From an uncultured SAR86 cluster bacterium (GTDB taxonomy: Bacteria > Pseudomonadota > Gammaproteobacteria > Magnimaribacterales > D2472): a stretch of 64,000 nt of DNA. The position numbers and the translations under genes are program-made. The notes under the pieces are model-generated. The model was not told the origin of the DNA. It saw nothing but the letters and a program-made list of their open reading frames with translations, and searched no databases. This document shows positions 45,508-54,539 of this stretch, piece by piece (the first letter of the stretch is position 1; each line of letters begins with the position of its first letter). The stretch spans positions 185,075 to 249,074 of the forward strand of contig CACKNK010000001.1 of the NCBI GenBank assembly GCA_902601475.1, in the 5' to 3' direction.

Positions 45508-47565
45508 ATGATATTTTTTAGAAATTTAAATTTATTTTTGTGTGCTTTTTATGCAGGTTTTGTCCTTGCAGTAGACTTGAATCTAGACATCAAACCAACA
45601 CTAAAAAATCAAAAAATACAAAAAGAAATCATCAAAAAAATAAAGGAAGATCACTTTTTTAAAGTAAAGAATATTGAAGACATCAGCAATATTTATCAGA
45701 AAAAACTAATTGAAAGTCTGGATCCATCGAAAGTTTATTTTACTAAATTGGAAATTTCCCAATATGGAAATAATCTTAATTATGAGATTTTTGATCTAAA
45801 TAGTAGCTTTAAAATATTAAATAAATACTTTAATCGTCTTATAGAGGCTACTTCATACCAAATAGAAATCCTAAGAGATTTTAATTTTGATTTTTCAAAA
45901 TCTGAATACATGGATATCTATACTGATGATAATGAGTGGAAGTCCTCATTTGCGGAATTGAGAAAAGAATGGTTTCTTCTTGCAAAGAATGATTTGTTGA
46001 ATGAAATCCTTGATGAAGATTTGTCCGATGAAACTGATATCAGGCAAACAATTATTGATAGGTATGAGCGAAGAATAAGGAGAATTAAGCAGCGTAATAA
46101 TGAGGACTATTTTTCTATCATTATGAATAATTTCATGAGTCAATTTGATCCTCACTCAGCCTATTTATCGCCAAAATCCGCGGAAGATTTTGATATGCAA
46201 ATGAGCTTAAGTCTTGAAGGTATTGGTGCTCTATTAGGAATTGAAGATGATTATGCAAAAGTTGTAAGTTTAGTTCCTGGTGGACCTGCCGCCAAATCAA
46301 ATCAGCTATCTCCTGATGACAGAATAGTTTCTATAAGACAGGCATATGAAGAAAAAAGTACAGATGTAGTTGGTTGGAGAATAGATGAGATTGTAAAACT
46401 AATTCGCGGAGATGCAGGCACTAAAGTAGAACTTGAGATTATGCCCTCAAAATCTCTTGAGTCCTCAGAAAGAAAGTTCGTAACACTTGTTAGAGAAGAA
46501 GTTCAACTAGAGGAACAAGCTGCAAAAAGCAAAATTATTAGCATAGATTCAGAATTAAGAAACTATAGAGTTGGAATAATAGAGTTACCAGCATTTTATA
46601 TAGACTTTAATGCCTGGAGAGATAGAGATCCAAATTTTAGAAGTAGCTCAAGAGATGTTGAAGATATTCTAAATTCATTCAATGAAGATAATGTAGATGC
46701 AGTTTTAGTTGATCTTAGAGGTAACTCAGGAGGCTCTTTATATGAAGCAAATAAATTAACTGGTTTATTTGTTGCGTCTGGAGCAACTGTTCAAGTAAAA
46801 GAAAGCTCTGGAAATATTAGGCCTTGGGGCGACGGAAGAGCTAAACAAATCTGGAAAAAACCTGTAGGAGTTTTGGTTGATAGATACTCAGCCTCAGCTT
46901 CAGAAATTTTTGCAGGGGCAATTCAAGATTATAAAAGAGGTATCGTAATTGGTCATAGAACATTTGGAAAAGGTACAGTGCAAAGCCTTGATGATCTTAG
47001 TGCAGGTCAAATTAAAATTACCGAATCAAAATTTTATAGGGTTAGCGGTTCGAGCACTCAGGCAAAAGGCATTGAGCCAGATATTATACTACCCTCTTCA
47101 TGGGATATTGAGGAAACTGGAGAAAGCTCATTAGATGAATCACTTCCATGGGATACAATTAGACCAATTAGGCATAGAATTTATAGTCTAAATGATGCGG
47201 CTATTCAGCAAGCATCTGAAAATCATATTGATAGGCTTACTAACGATCCTAACATGCAATATATTCTTAAAGTTCGTAAAAAGTATGATCAGCGCAAAAA
47301 TAGAAAGAAACTTTCTTTAAATATTGATGAAAGAAAAAAAGATAAACTAGATAGAAGATCGTGGATTCTGAATGCTGAAAATTCTCGACGAAATCTTTTA
47401 AATATTGAAGCATTTAATACTTATGATGATTTGGAGTCATTTAGGGAAGAAATCGATAATGAGGAAATATCTTTGGAAAATGATTTTCTTCTGAATGAGT
47501 CAAAAAATATAATTATTGATTACTTAAAATTTAGCTCTCCATTAATTGCAGCTAATCAAAATTAA
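45508..47565 (+). CDS. prc: Tail-specific (C-terminal processing) protease
   Basis: Prc/Tsp is a periplasmic serine protease that degrades or trims proteins from the C-terminus. The 685-residue protein has an N-terminal signal-like hydrophobic start (about 4-22), an N-terminal helical domain, a PDZ domain (about 230-320, VVSLVPGGPA) and the S41 catalytic domain. The Ser/Lys dyad aligning with Tsp Ser430/Lys455 is Ser463 (YSASASE) and Lys488 (FGKGTVQ). A C-terminal helical region follows. Length matches E. coli Tsp (682). Its stop shares one base with the xthA start region. Confidence 0.94.
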   Translation: MIFFRNLNLFLCAFYAGFVLAVDLNLDIKPTLKNQKIQKEIIKKIKEDHFFKVKNIEDISNIYQKKLIESLDPSKVYFTKLEISQYGNNLNYEIFDLNSSFKILNKYFNRLIEATSYQIEILRDFNFDFSKSEYMDIYTDDNEWKSSFAELRKEWFLLAKNDLLNEILDEDLSDETDIRQTIIDRYERRIRRIKQRNNEDYFSIIMNNFMSQFDPHSAYLSPKSAEDFDMQMSLSLEGIGALLGIEDDYAKVVSLVPGGPAAKSNQLSPDDRIVSIRQAYEEKSTDVVGWRIDEIVKLIRGDAGTKVELEIMPSKSLESSERKFVTLVREEVQLEEQAAKSKIISIDSELRNYRVGIIELPAFYIDFNAWRDRDPNFRSSSRDVEDILNSFNEDNVDAVLVDLRGNSGGSLYEANKLTGLFVASGATVQVKESSGNIRPWGDGRAKQIWKKPVGVLVDRYSASASEIFAGAIQDYKRGIVIGHRTFGKGTVQSLDDLSAGQIKITESKFYRVSGSSTQAKGIEPDIILPSSWDIEETGESSLDESLPWDTIRPIRHRIYSLNDAAIQQASENHIDRLTNDPNMQYILKVRKKYDQRKNRKKLSLNIDERKKDKLDRRSWILNAENSRRNLLNIEAFNTYDDLESFREEIDNEEISLENDFLLNESKNIIIDYLKFSSPLIAANQN

Positions 47566-48374
47566 TGAAAATAATATCTTTTAATATTAATAGTATTAGG
47601 GCTCGACCTCACCAACTAGAATATATTCGTGACAATCTAGATCCTGATGTTATTGGGCTTCAAGAAACTAAGGTACATGATGATGAATTTCCTCTTGAGT
47701 TAGTTAATGAAATTGGTTATCACTGCGAATTTTGGGGTCAAAAAGGCCATTATGGAGTAGCTTTACTAAGCAAAAAGAAACCATTGGAGATTTCTAAAGG
47801 TTTTATAAAAGATACAGCAGAGGATCAAAAGAGGTTTATTCAAGGTAGATATAAGTTTAAGAATAGTGACATACTAATTTTGAATGGTTACTTCCCTCAA
47901 GGTGAAAATAGAAACCATGAAACAAAATTTCCTAAAAAAGTGAAGTTTTACAAAGATTTGAAGTCTCACATAAAGAATTTACAAAAATCTTCATCAAATA
48001 TCATTGTAATGGGTGATTTTAATGTGGCTCCGTCTGAAAAGGATATCGGGATAGGTGAAAATAATGCTAAAAGGTGGCTACGTGAAGGAAAATGTGCATT
48101 TTTACCCGAGGAAATTGAGATGTGGAATTCAATTAGAAATCTTGGATTTGTTGATAGTTGGAGACTACAAAATTCTGATGAAGATTCTATCTATTCTTGG
48201 TTTGATTATAGGTCCAGAATGTTTGCTGATAATCCAAAAAGAGGACTAAGAATAGATCATATTTTGGTTTCTGAAAATTTAACTAATTCAATTAATTCAA
48301 CTGGGATCAGTTATGATGCTCGTGCAATGGAAAAACCATCTGATCATTGTCCTATATGGATAGATCTAAAATAA
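47565..48374 (+). CDS. xthA: Exodeoxyribonuclease III
   Basis: XthA is the AP endonuclease and 3'-exonuclease of base-excision repair. The 269-residue protein has ISFNINSIRARP, the metal Glu in GLQETKVHDDEFP, VMGDFNVAPSEKDIG and the final SDHCPIWIDL with the catalytic His. E. coli XthA is 268 residues. It follows prc immediately and its end abuts the end of the convergent tadA gene with no gap. Confidence 0.95.
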   Translation: MKIISFNINSIRARPHQLEYIRDNLDPDVIGLQETKVHDDEFPLELVNEIGYHCEFWGQKGHYGVALLSKKKPLEISKGFIKDTAEDQKRFIQGRYKFKNSDILILNGYFPQGENRNHETKFPKKVKFYKDLKSHIKNLQKSSSNIIVMGDFNVAPSEKDIGIGENNAKRWLREGKCAFLPEEIEMWNSIRNLGFVDSWRLQNSDEDSIYSWFDYRSRMFADNPKRGLRIDHILVSENLTNSINSTGISYDARAMEKPSDHCPIWIDLK

Positions 48375-48827
48375 TTAAATGTTTCTTTTAGTTGCAAAAA
48401 AATCTTTAAGTAATTCGCTAGATTCACTCTCCAGATAACCACCAGAGTAGTTAACCCTGTGATTTAAAAAATTTTTTTCAAAGAAATTATCAACTGAAAC
48501 TACTGCGCCTGTTTTAGGCTCTTTGGCACTAAAATAAAGATTTTTAATTCTCGCATTTACAATTGCCATACAACACATATGACATGGTTCTAAAGTCACA
48601 TAAATAGAAGTATCAGGCAGTCTATAATTTTTTAAGATAGCACAAGCAGATTCAATGGCTTCTATCTCAGCATGTCTAATAGGTGAATTTTTTGAAACGC
48701 ACTTGTTACTACCGACTGATAAGACTTCATCGTCCAATGTAATGATGCATCCAACCGGAACTTCATCACATAAAGCAGCATGGTGCGCCTGCTCAATAGC
48801 AGCTAACATAAATTTACTTTCATACAT
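48375..48827 (-). CDS. tadA: tRNA-specific adenosine deaminase
   Basis: TadA converts adenosine-34 to inosine in tRNA-Arg(ACG). The 150-residue cytidine-deaminase-fold protein has the zinc motifs HAEIEA (His and catalytic Glu) and PCHMCCMA (two Cys ligands), plus the NSPIRHAE and ETGAVVS-like (KTGAVVS) segments. Length is typical. It lies just below the tRNA-Leu gene on the same strand, 23 bp away, and its end touches xthA. Confidence 0.94.
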   Translation of the reverse strand: MYESKFMLAAIEQAHHAALCDEVPVGCIITLDDEVLSVGSNKCVSKNSPIRHAEIEAIESACAILKNYRLPDTSIYVTLEPCHMCCMAIVNARIKNLYFSAKEPKTGAVVSVDNFFEKNFLNHRVNYSGGYLESESSELLKDFFATKRNI

Positions 48828-48850
48828 TAAATAACTATTTTAAGTGAACA

Positions 48851-48937
48851 TGGTGCCCAGAGCCGGACTTGAACCGGCACGAAGTTGCCTTCGAGGGATT
48901 TTAAATCCCTTGTGTCTACCAATTCCACCACCTGGGC
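48851..48937 (-). tRNA. tRNA-Leu (anticodon UAA)
   Basis: Read on the minus strand, 87 bases fold as a class II tRNA. The 5' GCCCAGG pairs with CTGGGC near the 3' end, and the encoded CCA is at 48,851-48,853. The anticodon stem AGGGA/TCCCT encloses loop TTTAAAA with anticodon TAA. A long variable arm (CTCGAAGGCAACTTCG) and the T arm GTTCAAGTC are present. It closely resembles E. coli tRNA-Leu(UAA). Confidence 0.96.
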
Positions 48938-48945
48938 ATGGCTAG

Positions 48946-48951
48946 ATTATA
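48946..48951 (-). promoter_or_regulatory. Probable -10 element of tRNA-Leu promoter
   Basis: A perfect TATAAT on the minus strand ends 8 bases upstream of the mature tRNA 5' end. A -35 match at 16-18 bp spacing is weak, so this is tentative. Confidence 0.4.
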
Positions 48952-48982
48952 ATCGAATTAAAATTTAGGATATATTTATTTT

Positions 48983-50161
48983 CTATTTTAGTATCTTTCT
49001 TTTTATAGCAGGAAAAATGACTAATATTCCTCCTAAAAGATAGCCTGGGAATTTACATAGATCTAATAAAAAGCCAATTAATCCAACTCTCATCCACCAA
49101 AAAGGAAAAATATTATTAATTGCAAATCCTTTTCTTATTGGAAAGACTATCCCCCTGTAAATAATGCTTACTAGACATAAAGTAAGTACGTATATCTTAG
49201 TAATATGAGGAATGTAAAGAAATGATGACATATCCCAATCAGCAATTCGATCGTTCCAAAAAAATACAAAGTAGCTTATAAAAAATAAAAATATCAGCAG
49301 AAAAAATCTTCCAAGGATCTTTCTAAATATTCGACTAAAAAGCTTTAAAAAGTGTGCAATGATGAAAACTAAGCAAAGTATATAGAAATAGTTTTTGGTT
49401 ATATCGTTTATATAATATGGACTTGAATCCCAACCAACTATTGCATTCCATCGGGGAATTATGAGGGATAATAGCAACAAAAACGTTCCCAGAACAAATG
49501 CTTTACCAGATGATTGAATATCAACAAGTGCTGAATGCATCTGATAAATGAATTGCCTTTTAGCTTCAATTAAAAATTTTTTTGAAATGCTGTTGTATGT
49601 TATCTGAGATGTCCTGAATGTAGTGTGGTTATCTGGGAATAAATTTTTAAATCTGTCCCTCCACTCAAAATCTTCACCTGCTCTTACTCCCTCTAAGAAA
49701 AATCCGCATCTAATGAAATATTCTTTATGCATAACTGATCCAGGCAAGGTTTCAACTGGCTTCTTACCAAATATCGATGCTTGTAATATTTCTTGGAACC
49801 CTGTTTCAGCTCTATAGGTTGTATAACCAAAAATACATTTCACATTTTGATCGAGAGTTGATTTTGCATTACTTAACCAATCATTTTTTGGAATGGTTTT
49901 TGAATCTAAGAATGCAATGAGCTCACTTTTAGCTTGAAGCACTCCATGATTACGTGCCTCTCCAGGATAATAGTCACCCTTAATATAATTTATATTAATT
50001 CTTGTAGAAAAATCGGTACATAAACTCTTAATCCTATTATTGCTTGATGAATCAATAATTATTAATTCATGTATTAACATTCGTTGCTTTACAAGAGCTT
50101 TAAGTATCAAACTAAATGAGTCTAAATACCCCTTTGCAGGAATTATCACTGAAAATTTCAT
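48983..50161 (-). CDS. Family 2 glycosyltransferase with C-terminal membrane helices
   Basis: A 392-residue protein. The N-terminal GT-A domain (1-220) has FSVIIPAKGYLDSFSLIL, IIIDSSS, EARNHGV, an AFLDSKTIPKNDW block and a GEDFEWRDRF end motif. The usual second Asp of the metal motif (DxD) is Lys88 (Asp86-Ser-Lys88). The C-terminal third contains about four or five membrane helices (roughly 232-380). It probably transfers a sugar at the inner membrane for a surface glycan. It overlaps the next glycosyltransferase gene by ATGA and is the last gene of the island before the tRNA. Confidence 0.87.
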   Translation of the reverse strand: MKFSVIIPAKGYLDSFSLILKALVKQRMLIHELIIIDSSSNNRIKSLCTDFSTRININYIKGDYYPGEARNHGVLQAKSELIAFLDSKTIPKNDWLSNAKSTLDQNVKCIFGYTTYRAETGFQEILQASIFGKKPVETLPGSVMHKEYFIRCGFFLEGVRAGEDFEWRDRFKNLFPDNHTTFRTSQITYNSISKKFLIEAKRQFIYQMHSALVDIQSSGKAFVLGTFLLLLSLIIPRWNAIVGWDSSPYYINDITKNYFYILCLVFIIAHFLKLFSRIFRKILGRFFLLIFLFFISYFVFFWNDRIADWDMSSFLYIPHITKIYVLTLCLVSIIYRGIVFPIRKGFAINNIFPFWWMRVGLIGFLLDLCKFPGYLLGGILVIFPAIKRKILK

Positions 50162-51015
50162 TGTCCTTTAAAAATATGCCTTAATGGCTCAATAATAAAT
50201 TTATATAAAAGAATCTGATAGCTGAGCTTGAGAAGAAATCCTGATGATCTGAAGATAGTTTTTAAATTTATATCAACCCCATCCAGATTGCTAATAAATA
50301 TTCTTCTTTTATCAGAAAGATTTGATGAAAAATTCTTGTCCGATGAGTTTTGGCCATCAATTAACCTTACTGTTAAAACACTATTCACATGATAGTGCTG
50401 AAGTGCCTTTGTTTTAAGAAATCTTAAGTACCAATCCCAATCCTGGCCTCTTTTGAATCGCTCACTAAAGTAACCAATGTCATAAAAACTTTCTCTTTTG
50501 ACACAGCTTGCAGATGGTAAAAAATGAATTTTTAAAAATAATAGATTCTGAAAAGAAACATCATCATTGGTAAATTTCACTTCATACTCAGCTCCAGAAA
50601 CATTATTTTTTTGTATAAAATTGTGTGTAAAAAAGTCATATTCAGGAAATGTACTAATAATATTAAACATTTTGATTAACTTTGAAGGCATGAAAATATC
50701 ATCACTATCAAGGAAGAGCAGCCATTTTCCTGATGAAGCATCAATAGCATAATTTCTTGATCTACCTGAACTACCTTGGTTTTCTGATTTTGGTATTTCT
50801 ACTACTTGGGTATTTATATTTTTGTGTAAAGTATTCTCAATATTTTTTTCGATAATTAGTTTTGTTTTCTCAAAAGGTAATTTTGAATAAGCATCTACTG
50901 CAAAAATTATTTCATAGTCATGAAAAGTTTGAGATTTAATTGAATTTAATAGCTTTGATAAAAGTTCTTCTCTATCCTTAAATGGAATGACTATTGAAAA
51001 AAATGGTCCCTGCAT
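50158..51015 (-). CDS. Family 2 glycosyltransferase
   Basis: A 285-residue GT-A protein that probably adds a sugar from a nucleotide-sugar donor to a surface glycan. It starts FFSIVIPFKDREELLSKLL, has the GRSRNYAIDASSGKWLLFLDSDD block (DSDD metal motif) and FKRGQDWDWYLRF, the ED-type acceptor motif region. A hydrophobic C-terminal helix may contact the membrane. It sits between an SGNH hydrolase and a membrane-bound glycosyltransferase. Confidence 0.9.
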   Translation of the reverse strand: MQGPFFSIVIPFKDREELLSKLLNSIKSQTFHDYEIIFAVDAYSKLPFEKTKLIIEKNIENTLHKNINTQVVEIPKSENQGSSGRSRNYAIDASSGKWLLFLDSDDIFMPSKLIKMFNIISTFPEYDFFTHNFIQKNNVSGAEYEVKFTNDDVSFQNLLFLKIHFLPSASCVKRESFYDIGYFSERFKRGQDWDWYLRFLKTKALQHYHVNSVLTVRLIDGQNSSDKNFSSNLSDKRRIFISNLDGVDINLKTIFRSSGFLLKLSYQILLYKFIIEPLRHIFKGQ

Positions 51016-51042
51016 TAAATCTATAATATCAATTAAGCAGCT

Positions 51043-52164
51043 TTATGGAATGTCTTGTAAAGATGATTCAAGACTATTGCTTATTACTTCAGCAACAAAC
51101 ATGTTTCCTTTCCCATTTAGGTGAACAGAATCATAGAAGTAATCTTTGTTCTTTGGAACTTTACTTTCAAGATCAATAATTGGGACTTCGTAATTTATGG
51201 CTACCTCTTTTATAATCTTATTAAACTCTTTGTACAATTCTACAAAAATAAAATAGTCAATATTTGGTGATTTCGAATTATATAAACTTATGATTTCATC
51301 ATCAGATCTGCTAAATCTGTTTGGCTGAGTTAAAAGAATTGGTTGAGTATTCCACGATTTTGAAATTTGTATTAACGATATTATTGCGGATCTGAATTCA
51401 CTCTTTATAGTTTCTGCTTGGTAAGCATCAAGCTTTCTCCCTTCCCTATAAAGTGCAAATTCATCAATCTTTACTTGATTATTTCTTCTTATTTTATTGA
51501 TAAAACTCCTAGTATTTGGAAGAAAAGAGTTTAGTAAGCTTTTGGCAAGATCTATGAACATGTCTTTTTGAGTCTTAGTTATTATGATCTCTCTTGTTCT
51601 TGGAGCCTCCCAATAAGAGTATGTTTTTGAGAGCAATGAAAGATCATTTATCCCATGCATAAAAATTACTAAATCAGGTTTGAGTTTTATGCCTTTGGCT
51701 TGAAAGGATAAAAGTGAATGCAGTGCATGATTACCAGAAACACCAGCATTGTAAACATTAATATTTCTACCAGTTTTTTCTTTAAGAATTGCTGAAACCA
51801 AATTTGGGAATCTTTTTTCTTTAGAAATGCAAAGATTTTCTGTAGTACTTCCACCAAAGAAAATTATCTCAACTTCGTTATCTTTAACTGCTTCATTCTG
51901 AATTAATCCATTCTTATCTAAAAGCAAAAAATTATTTCTTTTATCAGCTTCACTCAAATCTTTGCAGACATCCTCTGGAGGATATATTTCAGAAAAGGGG
52001 CTATGTTCTCTTAGATGTATATATCTTTCGTTTCCATAAATGCTTGGTTTTTCACCAGTCAAGATACCTAAGACAGAATCGAATGCTTTAATGCTAATTA
52101 AAAAAATGAATAAGAGAATAAATAGAAATATAAAGTTAAAAAATTTGGTCTTAATCGAGCTCAT
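51043..52164 (-). CDS. SGNH/GDSL-family hydrolase, membrane anchored
   Basis: A 373-residue protein with one N-terminal membrane helix (about 8-28) and an SGNH hydrolase domain facing the periplasm. Blocks are FFGGSTTENL (Ser nucleophile), GVSGNHAL (Gly/Asn), MHGINDLSL (Asn) and DSVHLNGKGN (Asp/His) near residue 350. Such enzymes add or remove acyl or acetyl groups on glycans. It overlaps the carbamoyltransferase gene by 14 bp, which suggests both modify the same glycan. Confidence 0.87.
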   Translation of the reverse strand: MSSIKTKFFNFIFLFILLFIFLISIKAFDSVLGILTGEKPSIYGNERYIHLREHSPFSEIYPPEDVCKDLSEADKRNNFLLLDKNGLIQNEAVKDNEVEIIFFGGSTTENLCISKEKRFPNLVSAILKEKTGRNINVYNAGVSGNHALHSLLSFQAKGIKLKPDLVIFMHGINDLSLLSKTYSYWEAPRTREIIITKTQKDMFIDLAKSLLNSFLPNTRSFINKIRRNNQVKIDEFALYREGRKLDAYQAETIKSEFRSAIISLIQISKSWNTQPILLTQPNRFSRSDDEIISLYNSKSPNIDYFIFVELYKEFNKIIKEVAINYEVPIIDLESKVPKNKDYFYDSVHLNGKGNMFVAEVISNSLESSLQDIP

Positions 52165-53983
52165 ATTTATTTTTATAGTTAGTTAGATTTTCTTTACTTT
52201 GTTGATCTTTGAAACAAATAAAGTTGTTAATTATTAATACATCTAAATTTGTACCCATGAAACATTTGTATGCATCTTCAGCATTTTGAACAATAGGTTC
52301 ACCTCTGACATTAAAGGAAGTATTTATTAGAATTGGGCATCCAGTTTTTAACTTAAACGATTTTAAGATGGTATGAAATCTAGGATTTATCTTTTCTCTA
52401 ACAGTTTGTACTCTTGCACTATAATCAATGTGTGTAACTGCTGGAACTTCAGATCTTATTTGATTAACAATTTCATTAATATCTGAATTTATGTCCTCGC
52501 TGACTAAAATCTGCTTATCTTTATTTAGTTTTGAAACTTTAAGCATGTATGGGCTTGGAGATTTAATTTCAAACCATTCAGAAGCATCATCTTCTAAAAC
52601 AGCAGGAGCAAATGGCCTAAAAGATTCCCTAAACTTAACCTTAAGATTTAGATCTTTTTGCATAGTTGACTTTCTAGGATCGGCAATAATACTCCTGTTT
52701 CCTAAAGCTCTTGGGCCATACTCCATTCTTCCATTCATATGACCAATAGCCATTCCAGCAGTTAAATTCTCAGTGATGATTTCGATTAATTCAGCTTCTT
52801 CGTGCTTTGTAAATGTGGCATTCATTTTTTTAAGTTGAGATTCAACTTCTAAATCTGAATATTCTGGCCCCAAATAAGAACCCTCCATGTCGTCCTCAAG
52901 ATTAATTTTTCTCTCAGATCCAAGAGCAAGATAGTTAAAAGCTAGAGCTGCTCCTAATGCGCCTCCTGCATCTCCAGCTGCAGGCTGGATCCAGATATTA
53001 TCAAATATTTTTTCTTCTTCAAGCTTCCCATTTGCAACACAATTCAGTGCTACACCTCCGGCCAAACACAAATTATTCATATTTGTACTTTGACGAATAT
53101 ATCTAGCCAAGTTTAAAACAATTTCTTCTGTAACATTCTGAATGGAGGCAGCAATATCCATTTCTCTTGAGGTAAGATCTTGCTCAGGTTTTCTTGGCGG
53201 GCCTTCAAATAAATCATTAATAGCTGATGATGTCATTGTCAGGCCTTGACAATAATTAAAATATTTCATGTTGAGATGAAAAGAGCCATCATCATAAATT
53301 TTTATAATTTTCTGTCTGATAATATCAGCAAACCTTGGCTTACCATAAGGAGCAAGACCCATTAGCTTGTATTCTCCGGAATTGACTTTAAACCCGCAAA
53401 AATATGTAAATGCAGAATAGAGTAAGCCTAAGGAGTGTGGAAATTTAATTTCTTGTTTTAATGTAATTTGACTTTCTATGCCAACTGAAACTGAGGTAGT
53501 TGTCCATTCTCCAACTCCATCCATTGTAAGTATTGCTGATGAGTTAAATGGGGAAGGGTAAAATGCGCTTGCGGCATGACTTAAGTGGTGATCAGAGAAA
53601 AAAACTTTCTTTTCAGGGTTATCAACTCCACAATCTCTTAAATGCTTTATAAGCTGTGATTTTTGAAAAAGCTTCTCTTTTATCCAAAGCGGCATTGCAC
53701 TTAAAAAACTTCTAAAACCAACTGGAGCGTAGGCTAAATAGGTTTCTAATAATCTTTCAAACTTTAAAAATGGCTTTTCATAAAATACAAAATGATCAAC
53801 GTCCTTACCTTGAGATTTTAAAAAATTTAGGCAGTAAATTAATGCATTTTCTGGAAAGTTACGATCATGCTTAATCCTTGTGAATCGCTCTTCCTGTATT
53901 GCAAGAATAATTTTGTTATTCTCAACTAAAGCAACAGCACTATCATGATAAAACGCTGAAATACCCAGAATGACCTTTGACAT
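52151..53983 (-). CDS. Carbamoyltransferase (NodU/CmcH/TobZ family)
   Basis: These enzymes use carbamoyl phosphate and ATP to carbamoylate hydroxyl groups on sugars or antibiotics. I start at the ATG at 53,983 (MSKVILGISAFYHDSA), giving 610 residues; a longer reading to 54,085 adds 34 codons that belong to the overlapping DUF5989 gene in another frame. Motifs are QEERFTRIKHDRNFP, SDHHLSHAASAF (metal/active-site His residues), LAGGVALNCVANGK, MEYGPRALGNRSI and INTSFNVRGEPIV. It forms a close module with DUF5989 and SxtJ genes, as in many polysaccharide loci. Confidence 0.93.
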   Translation of the reverse strand: MSKVILGISAFYHDSAVALVENNKIILAIQEERFTRIKHDRNFPENALIYCLNFLKSQGKDVDHFVFYEKPFLKFERLLETYLAYAPVGFRSFLSAMPLWIKEKLFQKSQLIKHLRDCGVDNPEKKVFFSDHHLSHAASAFYPSPFNSSAILTMDGVGEWTTTSVSVGIESQITLKQEIKFPHSLGLLYSAFTYFCGFKVNSGEYKLMGLAPYGKPRFADIIRQKIIKIYDDGSFHLNMKYFNYCQGLTMTSSAINDLFEGPPRKPEQDLTSREMDIAASIQNVTEEIVLNLARYIRQSTNMNNLCLAGGVALNCVANGKLEEEKIFDNIWIQPAAGDAGGALGAALAFNYLALGSERKINLEDDMEGSYLGPEYSDLEVESQLKKMNATFTKHEEAELIEIITENLTAGMAIGHMNGRMEYGPRALGNRSIIADPRKSTMQKDLNLKVKFRESFRPFAPAVLEDDASEWFEIKSPSPYMLKVSKLNKDKQILVSEDINSDINEIVNQIRSEVPAVTHIDYSARVQTVREKINPRFHTILKSFKLKTGCPILINTSFNVRGEPIVQNAEDAYKCFMGTNLDVLIINNFICFKDQQSKENLTNYKNKYELD

Positions 53984-53985
53984 CG

Positions 53986-54135
53986 TTAAAAAATTGTATA
54001 GATAAAAGGAGCAAGTACTGATGTCTGTGCGAAGATTAGAAGAGCTCCCAATGCTAGCAAAATTAAAACTATAGGACCTAGCCATAACTTTCCTCTGGAT
54101 TTAAGAAAGGTATATAACTCCTTTAAAAGCTCCAT
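53986..54135 (-). CDS. DUF5989 small membrane protein
   Basis: A 49-residue gene below usual size limits. It starts MELLKELYTFLKSRGKLWLG, continues as one membrane helix (about 18-36) and ends LAPFIYTIF. This is the characteristic pattern of DUF5989 proteins (short basic N-terminus, single helix, APFIYTLF-like end), which accompany SxtJ and carbamoyltransferases. It lies 2 bp before the carbamoyltransferase ATG and 3 bp after the SxtJ stop, exactly where the family is expected. Function unknown; a subunit holding the carbamoyltransferase at the membrane is possible. Confidence 0.88.
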   Translation of the reverse strand: MELLKELYTFLKSRGKLWLGPIVLILLALGALLIFAQTSVLAPFIYTIF

Positions 54136-54138
54136 TTT

Positions 54139-54516
54139 TTAAAATTGGTTCTTGAAATAATTTAGATCTTTTTTTAAATTTTGCATATTTATCCAAGCCG
54201 AGTTGTATGACTTCCTAATCTCAAGCTCATCTCTCCCAAATACTCTTAACAATATACCTATTGGTGAAAAAATTAAAAAAAATATAATCCCCATTACTAT
54301 AGGATTAATAACTTTCCCTAATAACAATCCCAAGCTCATCCAAATAATTTTTGGATAATAAAGAATCCTCTCAAAGAAAAAACTAACCGGCAATAGAATA
54401 ACGGAGATAATAAAAAAAAATGTTGTTAATTTTGGAGACCCTGCATAAGCAAAAAATATTGATACAACTAAAAATATTCCAGCAAAAGATAATCCGAACT
54501 TTTTATTTGTGATCAT
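54139..54516 (-). CDS. SxtJ-family membrane protein
   Basis: A 125-residue protein with about three or four membrane helices (near 8-25, 31-48, 57-85, with a possible last helix near 80-92) and a basic, helical tail. The pattern FGLSFAGIFLVVS, the middle LGLLLGKVINPIVMGIIFF and FSPIGILLRVFGRD match the SxtJ family first named in the saxitoxin cluster. It is always found, as here, beside DUF5989 and a carbamoyltransferase. No enzymatic role is known to me. Confidence 0.85.
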   Translation of the reverse strand: MITNKKFGLSFAGIFLVVSIFFAYAGSPKLTTFFFIISVILLPVSFFFERILYYPKIIWMSLGLLLGKVINPIVMGIIFFLIFSPIGILLRVFGRDELEIRKSYNSAWINMQNLKKDLNYFKNQF

Positions 54517-54539
54517 TTTAAATGTTCTCTGTTAAAAAA

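Noticed and set aside
48851..48937. tRNA-Leu as proven attachment site
   Set aside because: No second copy of the tRNA 3' end and no integrase are visible in the window, so only a neighbourhood observation is reported.
53984..54085. N-terminal extension of the carbamoyltransferase to 54,085
   Set aside because: The region encodes the DUF5989 protein in another frame, and known carbamoyltransferases start near MSKVILGISAFYHDS.
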